This document shows, one piece after another, positions 50,969-59,592 of a stretch of 64,000 nt of DNA. The notes under the pieces were generated by a model. It searched no databases, had not been told where the DNA came from, and saw only the letters and a program-made list of their open reading frames with translations. Source of the DNA: Glacieibacterium sp965200405. Its GTDB lineage: Bacteria; Pseudomonadota; Alphaproteobacteria; Sphingomonadales; Sphingomonadaceae. Positions within the stretch are counted from its first letter, which is position 1, and each line of letters begins with the position of its first letter. The position numbers were made by a program, and so were the translations under genes. The stretch is taken from contig NZ_OZ241356.1 of assembly GCF_965200405.1 (NCBI RefSeq), positions 1,860,001 to 1,924,000 on the forward strand. Direction: 5' to 3'.

Positions 50969-51295
50969 ATGAACGTCACCGATCCCCTGTTCGGCATCCA
51001 CGGCCAAGCGCTCGAACTGCGCAGCCAGCGGCTGGCGTTGCTCGCGTCGAACATCGCCAACGCCGCCACCCCCGGCTTCAAGGCGCGCGATCTCGACTTC
51101 CGCAAGGCCCTCGACGGCATCGGCGACGCGACGCGCTATAGAGTGCCCGTCCAGTCCTCCCTCGACGGCAACACGGTCGAACTCGCCACCGAGCAGGCGC
51201 AGTTCGCCGAAAACGCGGTCCAGTACCGGACGACGCTCGCCTTCCTCAACGGACGCGTCGGCACGATCATGGCCGCGCTGAAGGGCGGCGAGTGA
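50969..51295 (+). CDS. flgB: Flagellar basal-body rod protein FlgB
   Basis: 108 residues. FGIHGQALELRSQRLALLASNIANAATPGFKARDLDF is the rod-protein N-terminus. Proximal rod component. First gene of the right-facing flg operon. No Shine-Dalgarno and a sigma-54 start just before the ATG, so probably leaderless. The flgC ATG starts on the last base of its stop. Confidence 0.95.
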   Translation: MNVTDPLFGIHGQALELRSQRLALLASNIANAATPGFKARDLDFRKALDGIGDATRYRVPVQSSLDGNTVELATEQAQFAENAVQYRTTLAFLNGRVGTIMAALKGGE

Positions 51296-51693
51296 TGGTG
51301 CCGCTGTCGGTCTTCGACATCGCCGCGCGCGCCATGTCGGCGCAGCTGGTGCGGCTCAACACTACCGCCTCTAACCTCGCCAACGCCGGCAGCATCGCCG
51401 GGTCGGAGGCGACCGCCTATCGCCCGCTCAAGCCGGTGTTCGCCAGCCATTACGACCGCGGCCTGGCGACCGTCGATGTCGAGCGCATCGCCGCCGACAC
51501 CCGCGCGCCGGAACGCCGCCACCAGCCGACGCACCCGCTGGCGGACGCCAATGGCGACGTCTGGGTCGCCGCCGTCGACACCAACCAGGAGCTTGTCGAG
51601 ATGACCGAGACCGCGCGCCAATACGCCAACAACGTCGAGGTCATGGCCACCGCGAAAGCCCTGATGCTCGACACTTTACGGATGGGCAAATGA
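51295..51693 (+). CDS. flgC: Flagellar basal-body rod protein FlgC
   Basis: 132 residues. VFDIAARAMSAQLVRLNTTASNLANAG is the FlgC start and VEMTETARQYANNVEVMATAKALMLDTLRMGK the end. Proximal rod. TGATG overlap with flgB and ATGA with flgD. A GTG one codon upstream is an alternative start. Confidence 0.95.
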   Translation: MVPLSVFDIAARAMSAQLVRLNTTASNLANAGSIAGSEATAYRPLKPVFASHYDRGLATVDVERIAADTRAPERRHQPTHPLADANGDVWVAAVDTNQELVEMTETARQYANNVEVMATAKALMLDTLRMGK

Positions 51694-51959
51694 CCGACGC
51701 GATCTCGGGCAACTACACGCAAGCGCCGCCCGCCGGGCCGGTCCACAAAACCGTCCTCGGCCAGAGCGACTTCCTCGCGCTGATGGCGGCGCAGCTCAAG
51801 AACCAGGACCCGACCAAGCCGGTCGAGAACAACGAGATGATCGGCCAGATGGCGCAATTCTCGCAGCTGACGGCGCAGACCGCCGGCAACACCAGCCTCG
51901 ATGCCATCGCCGCCAAGCTCGACACGCTGATCGCCGCAACCCTGTCGGCAAAGGACTGA
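51690..51959 (+). CDS. flgD: Flagellar hook-assembly scaffold FlgD (short form)
   Basis: 89 residues. LGQSDFLALMAAQLKNQDPTKPVENNEMIGQMAQFSQL is the conserved N-terminal export/assembly region. Many FlgD proteins add a C-terminal tudor/Fn3 half; here it is absent, leaving the short alphaproteobacterial form. Caps the growing hook. ATGA overlap with flgC, three bases to flgE. Confidence 0.92.
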   Translation: MTDAISGNYTQAPPAGPVHKTVLGQSDFLALMAAQLKNQDPTKPVENNEMIGQMAQFSQLTAQTAGNTSLDAIAAKLDTLIAATLSAKD

Positions 51960-51962
51960 GCC

Positions 51963-53258
51963 ATGTCGTTCTTCACCTCGCTCACCGGCCTCAACGGCGC
52001 CCAGACCGAGCTGGCGACGCTGGCCAACAACATCGCCAACACCGGCACGAACGGCTTCAAGAAGTCGCGCGTCGCGTTCGGCGACATCATCGCCAGCTCG
52101 CCGCTGCAGAACCCGGCGCGGGTGATCGGCAGCGGCACCGCGGTGCTGTCGGTGACCCAGCAGTTCGGCCAGGGTGCGATCGAGACCAGCGACAATGCCC
52201 TGCACATGGCGATCAGCGGGCAGGGCTTCTTCGCGGTGAAGGGTGGCAGCAACGGCACCCAGGTCGCCTTCACCCGCAACGGCGCCTTCGGCATGACGCC
52301 CGACCGCTTCGTCGTCGACACCGGCGGGCGGCGCCTGCAACTGTTTCCGACGACCACCGACGGCGCGATCCTGTCGAACCAGCTCGGTTCGACCATCGAT
52401 GCCAAGCTGCCGCTGACCAGCGGCTTGCCCCAGGCCACCAGCCTGATCAAGGTCGCCGCCAACCTGCCGTCCGATGCTGCGGTGATCCCGGCCAAGGCGA
52501 TCTATACCGCTGCGAACCCTTATGTCTTCGATCACACCAACGGCGCGACCTTCAACTATTCGACGTCGAAGACCGTCTATGATTCGCTCGGCAACCCGAT
52601 GGCGGCGACGATCTACTACACCAAGACTGCGGCGCCGACGGTTGCCGATCCGGTACATCACTGGACCGCACACGTCTTCGTCGGCGACACCGAACTGACC
52701 CGGGCCGGTGTCGCCGGCCTGCCGATGGACTTCGACAGCGCCGGCGTGATGACCGCGCCCGCCGCCGCAGTGGCTTTCGACGCCTTCACCCCGACCACCG
52801 GCGGCGACCCGGTGGCGATCGCCATCGACCACGGCACCGCGACGACGCAGCAGTCGGGCGCCTTCAACGTCCTGACGATGACCCAGGACGGCTTCGCCAC
52901 CGGCCAGCTCGAAAGCGTCTCGATCAATGAATCCGGCACCTTGCAGGTCAGCTTCAGCAACGGCGAGGTCCACGTCCTCGGCAAGGTCGCGCTGGCGTAT
53001 TTCGCCAATCCCGAGGGCCTGAAGCAGATCGGCAACGCCAATTACGTCACCGCGCCGCTCGCCGGGCCACCGATCACCGGCGAGGCGGGCAAGAACGGCC
53101 TCGGCGGCATCATGTCGGGCAGCCTCGAACGCTCGAACGTCGACCTTACCGAGGAACTCGTCGGGCTGATCTCGGCGCAGCGCAATTTCCAGGCGAACGC
53201 CAAGGCGATCGAGACCTCGTCGACGCTGATGTCGACGATCATCAACATCCGTAACTGA
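51963..53258 (+). CDS. flgE: Flagellar hook protein FlgE
   Basis: 431 residues. FFTSLTGLNGAQTELATLANNIANTGTNGFKKS is the N-terminal coiled-coil start; the C-terminus ELVGLISAQRNFQANAKAIE closes the rod-hook fold. Middle domains include the hook core with GQGFFAVKGGS. Polymer forms the universal joint. 44 bases before flgF. Confidence 0.95.
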   Translation: MSFFTSLTGLNGAQTELATLANNIANTGTNGFKKSRVAFGDIIASSPLQNPARVIGSGTAVLSVTQQFGQGAIETSDNALHMAISGQGFFAVKGGSNGTQVAFTRNGAFGMTPDRFVVDTGGRRLQLFPTTTDGAILSNQLGSTIDAKLPLTSGLPQATSLIKVAANLPSDAAVIPAKAIYTAANPYVFDHTNGATFNYSTSKTVYDSLGNPMAATIYYTKTAAPTVADPVHHWTAHVFVGDTELTRAGVAGLPMDFDSAGVMTAPAAAVAFDAFTPTTGGDPVAIAIDHGTATTQQSGAFNVLTMTQDGFATGQLESVSINESGTLQVSFSNGEVHVLGKVALAYFANPEGLKQIGNANYVTAPLAGPPITGEAGKNGLGGIMSGSLERSNVDLTEELVGLISAQRNFQANAKAIETSSTLMSTIINIRN

Positions 53259-53301
53259 TGGACCGCGTTCGCCTTTTCGCGCGTGACCCGCGGCCGGCCT
53301 G

Positions 53302-54003
53302 ATGGACCGGCTGATCTACACCGCGTTGACCGCGATGCGGGCGCAGTCCGCCGCGCAGGCGGTGACCGCGAACAATCTCGCCAACGCCGGGACGCCGGGG
53401 TTCCGACGCGAACTGTCGTCGGTCGCGGCGCGCTGGCTCGACGGCGGCGGCGACGACACCCGCGCCCAGGCCGATGATGTGGTCGACACCGCAGTGCTGG
53501 ATCCCGGCACGCTGGCGGTCACGGCCCGCGGCCTCGACGTGGCGATCGACGGACCCGGCTGGTTCGCGGTGCAGGCGGCCGACGGCGGCGAGGCCTATTC
53601 TCGCCGCGGCGATTTCCAGGTCACCGCGGCCGGTGTGCTGGAAACCGGCGACGGCCATCCGCTGCTCGGTGCCAATGGCCCGATCACCCTGCCATCGGGT
53701 GCCGAACCGGTGTTCGCGGCCGACGGCAGCGTCAGCGTCGGCGGGCTCGTCGCCGGGCGCCTGAAGCTGGTCAGCGGTGATCTCGCCAAGCGTGGCGACG
53801 GCCTGTTCGGCGGAGCGCAGCACGACGCAGATCCAGCGATCCGGGTGCGCAGCGGCTTGCTGGAGGGCAGCAATGTCGACACTGCCGGCAGTCTCGTCGA
53901 GCTGCTCGAACAATCGCGCGCTTTCGAGACCAGCGCCAAGCTGCTGCGCATGACCCGCGAGATCGACGAGAGCGGCGCACGCCTGATGCGCCTCGACAAT
54001 TAG
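53302..54003 (+). CDS. flgF: Flagellar rod protein FlgF
   Basis: 233 residues. MDRLIYTALTAMRAQSAAQAVTANNLANAGTPGFRRE and the C-terminal LVELLEQSRAFETSAKLLRM fit the proximal/distal rod family; the internal GPGWFAVQAADGG is typical. FlgF rather than FlgG by order and by the MDRLIYTA start. Eleven bases before flgG. Confidence 0.93.
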   Translation: MDRLIYTALTAMRAQSAAQAVTANNLANAGTPGFRRELSSVAARWLDGGGDDTRAQADDVVDTAVLDPGTLAVTARGLDVAIDGPGWFAVQAADGGEAYSRRGDFQVTAAGVLETGDGHPLLGANGPITLPSGAEPVFAADGSVSVGGLVAGRLKLVSGDLAKRGDGLFGGAQHDADPAIRVRSGLLEGSNVDTAGSLVELLEQSRAFETSAKLLRMTREIDESGARLMRLDN

Positions 54004-54014
54004 GGAGTTTCGGC

Positions 54015-54800
54015 ATGACCTCGGCCCTGCAGATCGCACGGAGCGGCCTCGACGCGCTCGACAGCCGCATGAAGGTGATTTCCAACAATCTGGCGAACGT
54101 CAACACCACCGGCTTCAAACGCGATCGTGCCAGTTTCGAGACACTCATGTACCAGGTGACCCGCCCCGCCGGCGCACCGGCCGGGGGTGACTCGCAATAT
54201 GCCGCGGGTCTCGGCACCGGCACCGGCGTTCGCGTCGCGGGTAGCGAGCGCATCCACATCCAGGGCGCGCTGACCCAGACCGACAACGCCCTCGACCTCG
54301 CCGTCGAGGGCGCGGGCTTCTTCCAGGTGGCACGGCCCGACGGCACGCTCGCCTATACACGCGACGGCGCTTTCAAGCCCGATTCGACCGGGCGACTGGT
54401 CACCGGCACCGGCTATCGGCTGACGCCCGAACTCACCCTGCCGGAAGGCGCGTCGGCGGTGACGATCGCCCCCGACGGCACCGTCTCGGCCAGCCTGCCG
54501 GGCCAGACCGAGCCCGCCCAGCTCGGCCAGGTCCAGGTCGCGCGCTTCCTCAACCCGGCCGGGCTGCAACCACTCGGCGAGAACCTTTATGGTGAAAGCG
54601 CGGCCAGCGGCGCGGTGCAGCTCGGCGCCGGCGGGGCGGACGGAGCAGGCGTTATCCGCCAGGGGGCGCTCGAAGCCTCGAACGTCAGCACGGTGCAGGA
54701 ACTCGTCGACATGATCGAGACGCAGCGCGCCTATGAGGTCAACGCCAAGGTCATCAACGCCGCCGACGAGATGGCGAAATACGTCAACCAGAATGTTTAG
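54015..54800 (+). CDS. flgG: Flagellar distal rod protein FlgG
   Basis: 261 residues. ALQIARSGLDALDSRMKVISNNLANVNTTGFKRDRA and the C-terminal VDMIETQRAYEVNAKVINAADEMAKYVNQNV are clear FlgG marks. Distal rod through the P and L rings. Overlaps flgH by eight bases. Confidence 0.96.
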   Translation: MTSALQIARSGLDALDSRMKVISNNLANVNTTGFKRDRASFETLMYQVTRPAGAPAGGDSQYAAGLGTGTGVRVAGSERIHIQGALTQTDNALDLAVEGAGFFQVARPDGTLAYTRDGAFKPDSTGRLVTGTGYRLTPELTLPEGASAVTIAPDGTVSASLPGQTEPAQLGQVQVARFLNPAGLQPLGENLYGESAASGAVQLGAGGADGAGVIRQGALEASNVSTVQELVDMIETQRAYEVNAKVINAADEMAKYVNQNV

Positions 54801-55443
54801 GCCCTGGGTCCTCGGGCTGGCAGCGCTGGCCGGCGGCTGTGCGCTGACGCCGTTCGCCAGCACTCCGCCGGTCGAGCCGACCTACGCCCCGCTGCCCCGG
54901 CCGGTGATGGCGACCGGCAGCCTCTATGATCCGGCCCGCTATGCCGCGCTGGCCAGCGACAACCGCGCCGGGCGGGTCGGCGACCTGCTCACCATCCGGC
55001 TGGTCGAGCGGACCCAGGCGCGTAAATCCGCGACGGCGGACAGCAAGCGCGACGGCTCGACCAGCCTGACACTGCCGTCGGTGCCGCCATTCTCCTATGT
55101 TCCCAAGGGCCTGCTCAGCGGTGGTACGGCGCAGAGCTTCAAGGGCTCCGGCACGGCGGCGCAGGACAACCTGCTGTCGGGGGAGATCACCGTCACCGTC
55201 CGCCAGCGCCTCAGCAACGGCATCCTGCTGGTCGGCGGCGAGAAACGCCTGACCCTCAACCGCGGCGAGGAGCAGATCCAGTTGACCGGGCTGGTTCGGC
55301 CCGAGGACATCTCGACCGACAACAGCGTGCTGTCGACCCGCGTGGCCGACGCCCGCATCCGCTACTCGGGCAGCGGCCAGATCGCCGACCAGAGCCGCGA
55401 AGGCTGGCTGGCGCGCTTCTTCGCCAAGGTCGCGCCGCTATGA
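54793..55443 (+). CDS. flgH: Flagellar L-ring lipoprotein FlgH
   Basis: 216 residues. Lipoprotein signal MFRPWVLGLAALAGGC, cysteine 16 as the acylated residue. NRAGRVGDLLTIRLVERTQARKSA and VLVGGEKRLTLNRGEEQIQLTG are the L-ring body. Anchors the rod in the outer membrane. Starts inside the flgG 3' end; ATGA overlap with flgI. Confidence 0.95.
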   Translation: MFRPWVLGLAALAGGCALTPFASTPPVEPTYAPLPRPVMATGSLYDPARYAALASDNRAGRVGDLLTIRLVERTQARKSATADSKRDGSTSLTLPSVPPFSYVPKGLLSGGTAQSFKGSGTAAQDNLLSGEITVTVRQRLSNGILLVGGEKRLTLNRGEEQIQLTGLVRPEDISTDNSVLSTRVADARIRYSGSGQIADQSREGWLARFFAKVAPL

Positions 55444-56525
55444 GATGGATCGCGCTGCTGCTGCTCGCGGCCGCCGCTCCGGCATCGGCGGACCGCATCA
55501 AGGACATCGCGCATTTCAGCGGCGTTCGCGCCAACAGCCTGACCGGCTATGGCATCGTCGTCGGCCTGTCGGGCACCGGCGACGACAATCTCGAATATAC
55601 CGTCCAGAGCATGAAGAGCGCCGCCGCGCGCCTGGGGGTGACGTTGCCGCCCGGCGTCGCGCCCGGCCTGAAGAACGCCGCTGCGGTCATCGTCACCGCC
55701 GAGCTTCCGGCGTTCGCGAAGCCCGGCCAGCGGCTGGACGTCACCGTCTCGGCGCTGGGCAAGGCGAAGTCGCTGCGGGGCGGCACGCTGCTGATGTCGC
55801 CGCTGCTCGCCGCGGATGGCGAAGTCTATGCGCTGGCGCAGGGCAACCTCGTGGTCGGCGGCTTCGGGGCCGAGGGGCGCGACGGGTCGAAGCTGGTGGT
55901 CAACACGCCGTCCTCCGGGCGCGTCCCCGACGGTGCGAGCGTCGAGCGTCAGGTGGCGAACCCGTTCGGTACTGCCGAGGCGATGCAGCTCGACCTCAAC
56001 GAGGCCGATTTCACCACGGCGCTGTCGGTTGCCGCGGCGATCGGCGTCAAGCTCGGGCCGGGGCGTGCGACCGCACTCGATGCCGTCACCGTGCGCATTG
56101 CGGCGCCGGCCGATCCTTCGGCGCGCATCGCGCTGGCCAGCCAGATCGAGCGGCTGGAGGTCAGCGTCGATGCGCCGCCGGCGCGGATCGTCATCAACGC
56201 GCGGACCGGGACGATCATCATCGGTTCGAACGTCCGCGTCCTGCCCGCCGCCATCGCCCACGGCAATCTGACCGTCAGGGTCACCGAGGCGCTGACCGCG
56301 AGTCAGCCGGGCGCTCTGTCGGGCGGCCGGACGGTGGTGATCCCGCGCAGCAGCGTCGACGCCAGCGAGACACCGGCCCGCATGGCGCTGTTCGCGCCGG
56401 GGGTGGCGCTGGCCGATATCGTGCGCGCCGTGAACGCTTTGGGCGCGGCGCCGGGCGACCTGGTCGCGATCCTCGAGGCGCTGAAGGCGGCGGGCGCGCT
56501 GCGCGCCGAACTGGTGGTGATATGA
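55440..56525 (+). CDS. flgI: Flagellar P-ring protein FlgI
   Basis: 361 residues with signal peptide MRWIALLLLAAAAPASA. DRIKDIAHFSGVRANSLTGYGIVVGLSGTGDD is the P-ring N-terminus; GNLTVRVTEA and the Asn-Ala-Leu-Gly-Ala repeat-like end (VRAVNALGAAPGDLVAILEALKAAG) finish it. Peptidoglycan ring around the rod. ATGA overlaps on both sides. Confidence 0.96.
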   Translation: MRWIALLLLAAAAPASADRIKDIAHFSGVRANSLTGYGIVVGLSGTGDDNLEYTVQSMKSAAARLGVTLPPGVAPGLKNAAAVIVTAELPAFAKPGQRLDVTVSALGKAKSLRGGTLLMSPLLAADGEVYALAQGNLVVGGFGAEGRDGSKLVVNTPSSGRVPDGASVERQVANPFGTAEAMQLDLNEADFTTALSVAAAIGVKLGPGRATALDAVTVRIAAPADPSARIALASQIERLEVSVDAPPARIVINARTGTIIIGSNVRVLPAAIAHGNLTVRVTEALTASQPGALSGGRTVVIPRSSVDASETPARMALFAPGVALADIVRAVNALGAAPGDLVAILEALKAAGALRAELVVI

Positions 56526-56764
56526 TCGCGCCGGTCGCCCGCGCCCCGGTCGTGGTGCCGCCGGCTGCGGCGAAGGTGGCGCGCGAATTCGAGGCGCTGT
56601 TCATCGCCCAGATGCTGCGCTCCGCCCATGCCGCCGGGCTCGCCGACGATCCGCTGGCGGGCAAGGACACCGGCTTTCGCGATATGCAGGACCAGCAGCT
56701 CGCCGCCAGCATCGCCGCGCAATCGCCACTCGGTGTCGCCAGGCTGCTGGCGGTGCGCAAGTGA
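56522..56764 (+). CDS. flgJ: Rod-capping protein FlgJ, N-terminal domain only
   Basis: 80 residues. KVAREFEALFIAQMLRSAHAA and DMQDQQLAASIAAQSPLGVARLL match the FlgJ rod-capping domain. The C-terminal muramidase domain of enteric FlgJ is missing, as in many alphaproteobacteria; another enzyme must cut the peptidoglycan. Overlaps flgI and the GTG of flgK. Confidence 0.9.
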   Translation: MIAPVARAPVVVPPAAAKVAREFEALFIAQMLRSAHAAGLADDPLAGKDTGFRDMQDQQLAASIAAQSPLGVARLLAVRK

Positions 56765-58596
56765 GCGACCTGCTCGGCATCGGCGCGTCGGGGGTCAACG
56801 CCTATCGGGCGGCGCTCGGGGTGGTCGCGGACAATGTCGCGAATGCCGATACGGTCGGCTATGCGCGGCGCACCGTGGCGCTCAAGGCGAGCCCGCGCGC
56901 CGGGGCGGGCAACCCGCTGACCCGCGACATCGGCAACGGCAGTGGCGTCGACGCCCAGGCGACGCTGCGGGCCTATGATGCGCTGAAGGCCAAGGCGGCG
57001 CGCAATGCCGGAAGCGACCTGGCGCGGCTGGCGACGCGGAGCGACTGGCTGACCCGTCTGCAATCGGTGATCGCCGGGGGCAGCGCCGATCTGAACGCGC
57101 GGCTCGGCGGGTTTTACGATGGGGCGCAACAGCTTGCAGCGGCGCCGACTTCCGTGGCGGCGCGGACGATCTTTCTCGATCGCGCCGATCAGGTCGCTGC
57201 CGGGTTCCGGGCTTCGGCTGCCGACCTGGCGGAGCTGGGCGACGATCTGGCTCATGCCACGACGGCGGCGACGACCGAGGTCAATGGGCTGACCGCGGCG
57301 CTGGCGCAGGTCAACACCCAGCTGACCCGGACGCAGGCGGGGGGCGAGGCCTCGAACGCGCTGCTTGACGAGCGCGACCGGCTGCTCGGCCAGTTGGGCG
57401 GCTTCCTGCAGATCGGCGTCACCGAGGGCGTCGGCGGGACGGTCACCGTGCGGCTGGGCAACGGGCCGAACGCCGCCGTGCTGGTGACCCGCGACCAGGC
57501 CACCCGCGTCGGCGTGCGGGACGGTGCGAACGGCGCGGAACTGGTGCTCGACCCGACGCACGAGGCGCGGGCGGTGCGACTGCCGGCCAGCGGCAGCCTT
57601 GCCGGGCTGATCGAGGCGGCGCGGCAGGTCGGGACTGCGGCGGCGGGGATCGACGGGCTGGCGACGCGCTTTGCGACTGCGGTCAACGCGGCGCACGAGC
57701 TGGGGGTGGATGCGATGGGGACGGACGGCAAGGCGCTGTTCGCGACGCAGACCCTGGCGATCACGCCGGGTGCGGCGAACGCCGGGGTGGCGACGATCGA
57801 GGCGGTGATCGCGGACGGGGCGCCGCTCGACCCGGCAGGCTATATGCTGCGGCGGGATGCCGGGCTGTGGGTGCTGGCGCGTGCCGACGGCTCGGGGGCG
57901 GTGAGCGGGGCAGGCGCACTGGTGCTTGACGGGGTGACGGTGACGCCGTCGCCGGGGGCGCGGGACGGCGATGCGTTCGTGTTGGCGACCACCGGCGGCG
58001 CGGCGGGGTTGAGCCTCAGGCCGATGATGCCGCAGGAGCTGGCGGTGTCGGCGCGCTGGCTGGTGAACGCGGCACCGGGGAATGCAGGGACCGCGAAGCT
58101 GGTGCCGGGCAGCGATCCGACCGTGGGGCTGCCCGCGCTGCCGGCGTATGTGTTCCGCTTCGTCGATGCCAGCCATGTCGAGGTCGTCGACCCGGCGACG
58201 AGCCTGGTGATCCCGACCGGTCCGGGGTTCGCGTTCCAGTTCAGCGGCTCGGCGGTCGCGGGGGACAGTTTCAGGGTCGTCAGGGCCGGGCCGGGCAGCG
58301 GCGACAACGGCAATCTCAACGGCGTGCTGGCGACGCGGGCGGGAGCGGGGGTCGAGGACGGGCTCGACGCCAGCGTTGCCGGTATCGCCGGGCAGGTGTC
58401 GGAGACGGTGCGGCTGACCAAGGCGGCGCGGGCGGTGTACGACGATGCGGCCAAGGCGAGCGATGCGATCAGCGGCGTCGACCTCGACCGCGAGGCGGCG
58501 GAGCTGACGCGGCTGCAGGCGGCGTACAAGGCCAATGCGCAGGTCATTGCCACGGCCCGCGACCTGTTCGACGCGCTGCTGGCGGTGGTCCGGTGA
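56761..58596 (+). CDS. flgK: Flagellar hook-filament junction protein FlgK (HAP1)
   Basis: 611 residues, GTG start. LLGIGASGVNAYRAALGVVADNVANADTVGYARRTV is the N-terminus; DREAAELTRLQAAYKANAQVIATARDLFDALL the C-terminus. First hook-associated protein joining hook and filament. Middle part is glycine/alanine-rich and less conserved. FlgN is its chaperone. Co-transcribed with early rod genes, not separated. Confidence 0.93.
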   Translation: MSDLLGIGASGVNAYRAALGVVADNVANADTVGYARRTVALKASPRAGAGNPLTRDIGNGSGVDAQATLRAYDALKAKAARNAGSDLARLATRSDWLTRLQSVIAGGSADLNARLGGFYDGAQQLAAAPTSVAARTIFLDRADQVAAGFRASAADLAELGDDLAHATTAATTEVNGLTAALAQVNTQLTRTQAGGEASNALLDERDRLLGQLGGFLQIGVTEGVGGTVTVRLGNGPNAAVLVTRDQATRVGVRDGANGAELVLDPTHEARAVRLPASGSLAGLIEAARQVGTAAAGIDGLATRFATAVNAAHELGVDAMGTDGKALFATQTLAITPGAANAGVATIEAVIADGAPLDPAGYMLRRDAGLWVLARADGSGAVSGAGALVLDGVTVTPSPGARDGDAFVLATTGGAAGLSLRPMMPQELAVSARWLVNAAPGNAGTAKLVPGSDPTVGLPALPAYVFRFVDASHVEVVDPATSLVIPTGPGFAFQFSGSAVAGDSFRVVRAGPGSGDNGNLNGVLATRAGAGVEDGLDASVAGIAGQVSETVRLTKAARAVYDDAAKASDAISGVDLDREAAELTRLQAAYKANAQVIATARDLFDALLAVVR

Positions 58597-58600
58597 TGCG

Positions 58601-59512
58601 GTGCAGGTGAACACGCGCGCCGGGCACGAGGCGCAGGTCGAGCGGATGGCGGGGCTGCAGCAGCAGATCGACACGCTGCAGGGCCAGATCTCCACCGGCA
58701 GCCGGATCGACGCGCCGTCCGACGATCCGGTCGGCAACAGCATCGCGCTGCGGCTGCGGCGGGCGCAGGACAGCGGCCGCGCCCTCGGCCTGGCGCTCGA
58801 CGGGGCGTCGTCGCGGCTCGGCAGCACCGACATCGCGCTGGGCAGCATTGCGGAGATCCTGCAGCGGGCGCGTGAGATCGGGCTGACCGCCGCCAACTCG
58901 ACGATCAACGCCGCCGACCGCGCGACGCTGGGCCGCGAGACCGTGCAACTCGGTGAGCAGTTGCTCGCCCTCGCCAACCGTCGCGATGCCGGCGGCGTCC
59001 CGCTGTTCGGCGGCGCGCTGGGGCAGGGCGATGCTTTCGTCCGAAGCGCCCCGACCGCGAGCGGACCCGGCAAGGTCGCATGGGCCGGCGTCGGCGGCGC
59101 GGCGGTGCTGGCCGTCGGTGGCAGCACGGTGGTCGCCGGGTTCGACGGTCCGTCGGCGTTCACCGGCCCCGATGCCGATGCGTTCGCGCTGCTCGACGAC
59201 CTCGGCACGGCGCTGGCCGCCCCCGATGCGACCCGCGCCGGGGCGCTCGCGCTGAGCCTGACCGGACTGGAGGCGGCGGTCGGCCGCGTCGCCGATGCCC
59301 GCGCCGTCGTCGGCACGCGCCAGGTCCGGCTCGACGCCGAGAGCGTCCAGCTCAAGGACGACTGGCTGGCGCTGGAGAAGGACGTGGCGCGCGTCGCCGG
59401 GCTCGACCTGCCCTCGGCGATCTCGCGCGTCCAGCGCCTGATGGTCGTGCTGCAGGCGACGCAGGCGAGCTTCGTCAAGGTCAACTCGCTGAGTCTGTGG
59501 GACCGGCTCTAG
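58601..59512 (+). CDS. flgL: Flagellar hook-filament junction protein FlgL (HAP3)
   Basis: About 303 residues. Begins near GTG 58601 (a GTG at 58607 is possible): QVNTRAGHEAQVERMAGLQQQIDTLQGQISTGSRI and SDDPVGNSIALRLRRAQ match FlgL. The C-terminus ISRVQRLMVVLQATQASFVKVNSLSLWDRL is the flagellin-type coil. Second junction protein. Last gene before motAB. Confidence 0.9.
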   Translation: MQVNTRAGHEAQVERMAGLQQQIDTLQGQISTGSRIDAPSDDPVGNSIALRLRRAQDSGRALGLALDGASSRLGSTDIALGSIAEILQRAREIGLTAANSTINAADRATLGRETVQLGEQLLALANRRDAGGVPLFGGALGQGDAFVRSAPTASGPGKVAWAGVGGAAVLAVGGSTVVAGFDGPSAFTGPDADAFALLDDLGTALAAPDATRAGALALSLTGLEAAVGRVADARAVVGTRQVRLDAESVQLKDDWLALEKDVARVAGLDLPSAISRVQRLMVVLQATQASFVKVNSLSLWDRL

Positions 59513-59517
59513 CCGGC

Positions 59518-59543
59518 TAAACCCCCGCCACCCCGCGCCGTAA
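59518..59543 (+). promoter_or_regulatory. Sigma-28-like promoter for motAB
   Basis: TAAA (59518-59521), 15 bases, GCCGTAA (59537-59543), close to the FliA pattern TAAA-N15-GCCGATAA. It lies 50 bases before the motA ATG, and FlgM is encoded in the same block. Fits late-class motor genes. Confidence 0.6.
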
Positions 59544-59592
59544 TCCCTGCTGACGACGAGGCAAACAGGCCGGGTGGCGTTGCGGAGGGCGC

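Noticed and set aside
56281..59484. 1067-codon open frame antisense to flgI-flgL
   Set aside because: Four real flagellar genes lie on the plus strand; this frame has no recognisable domain.
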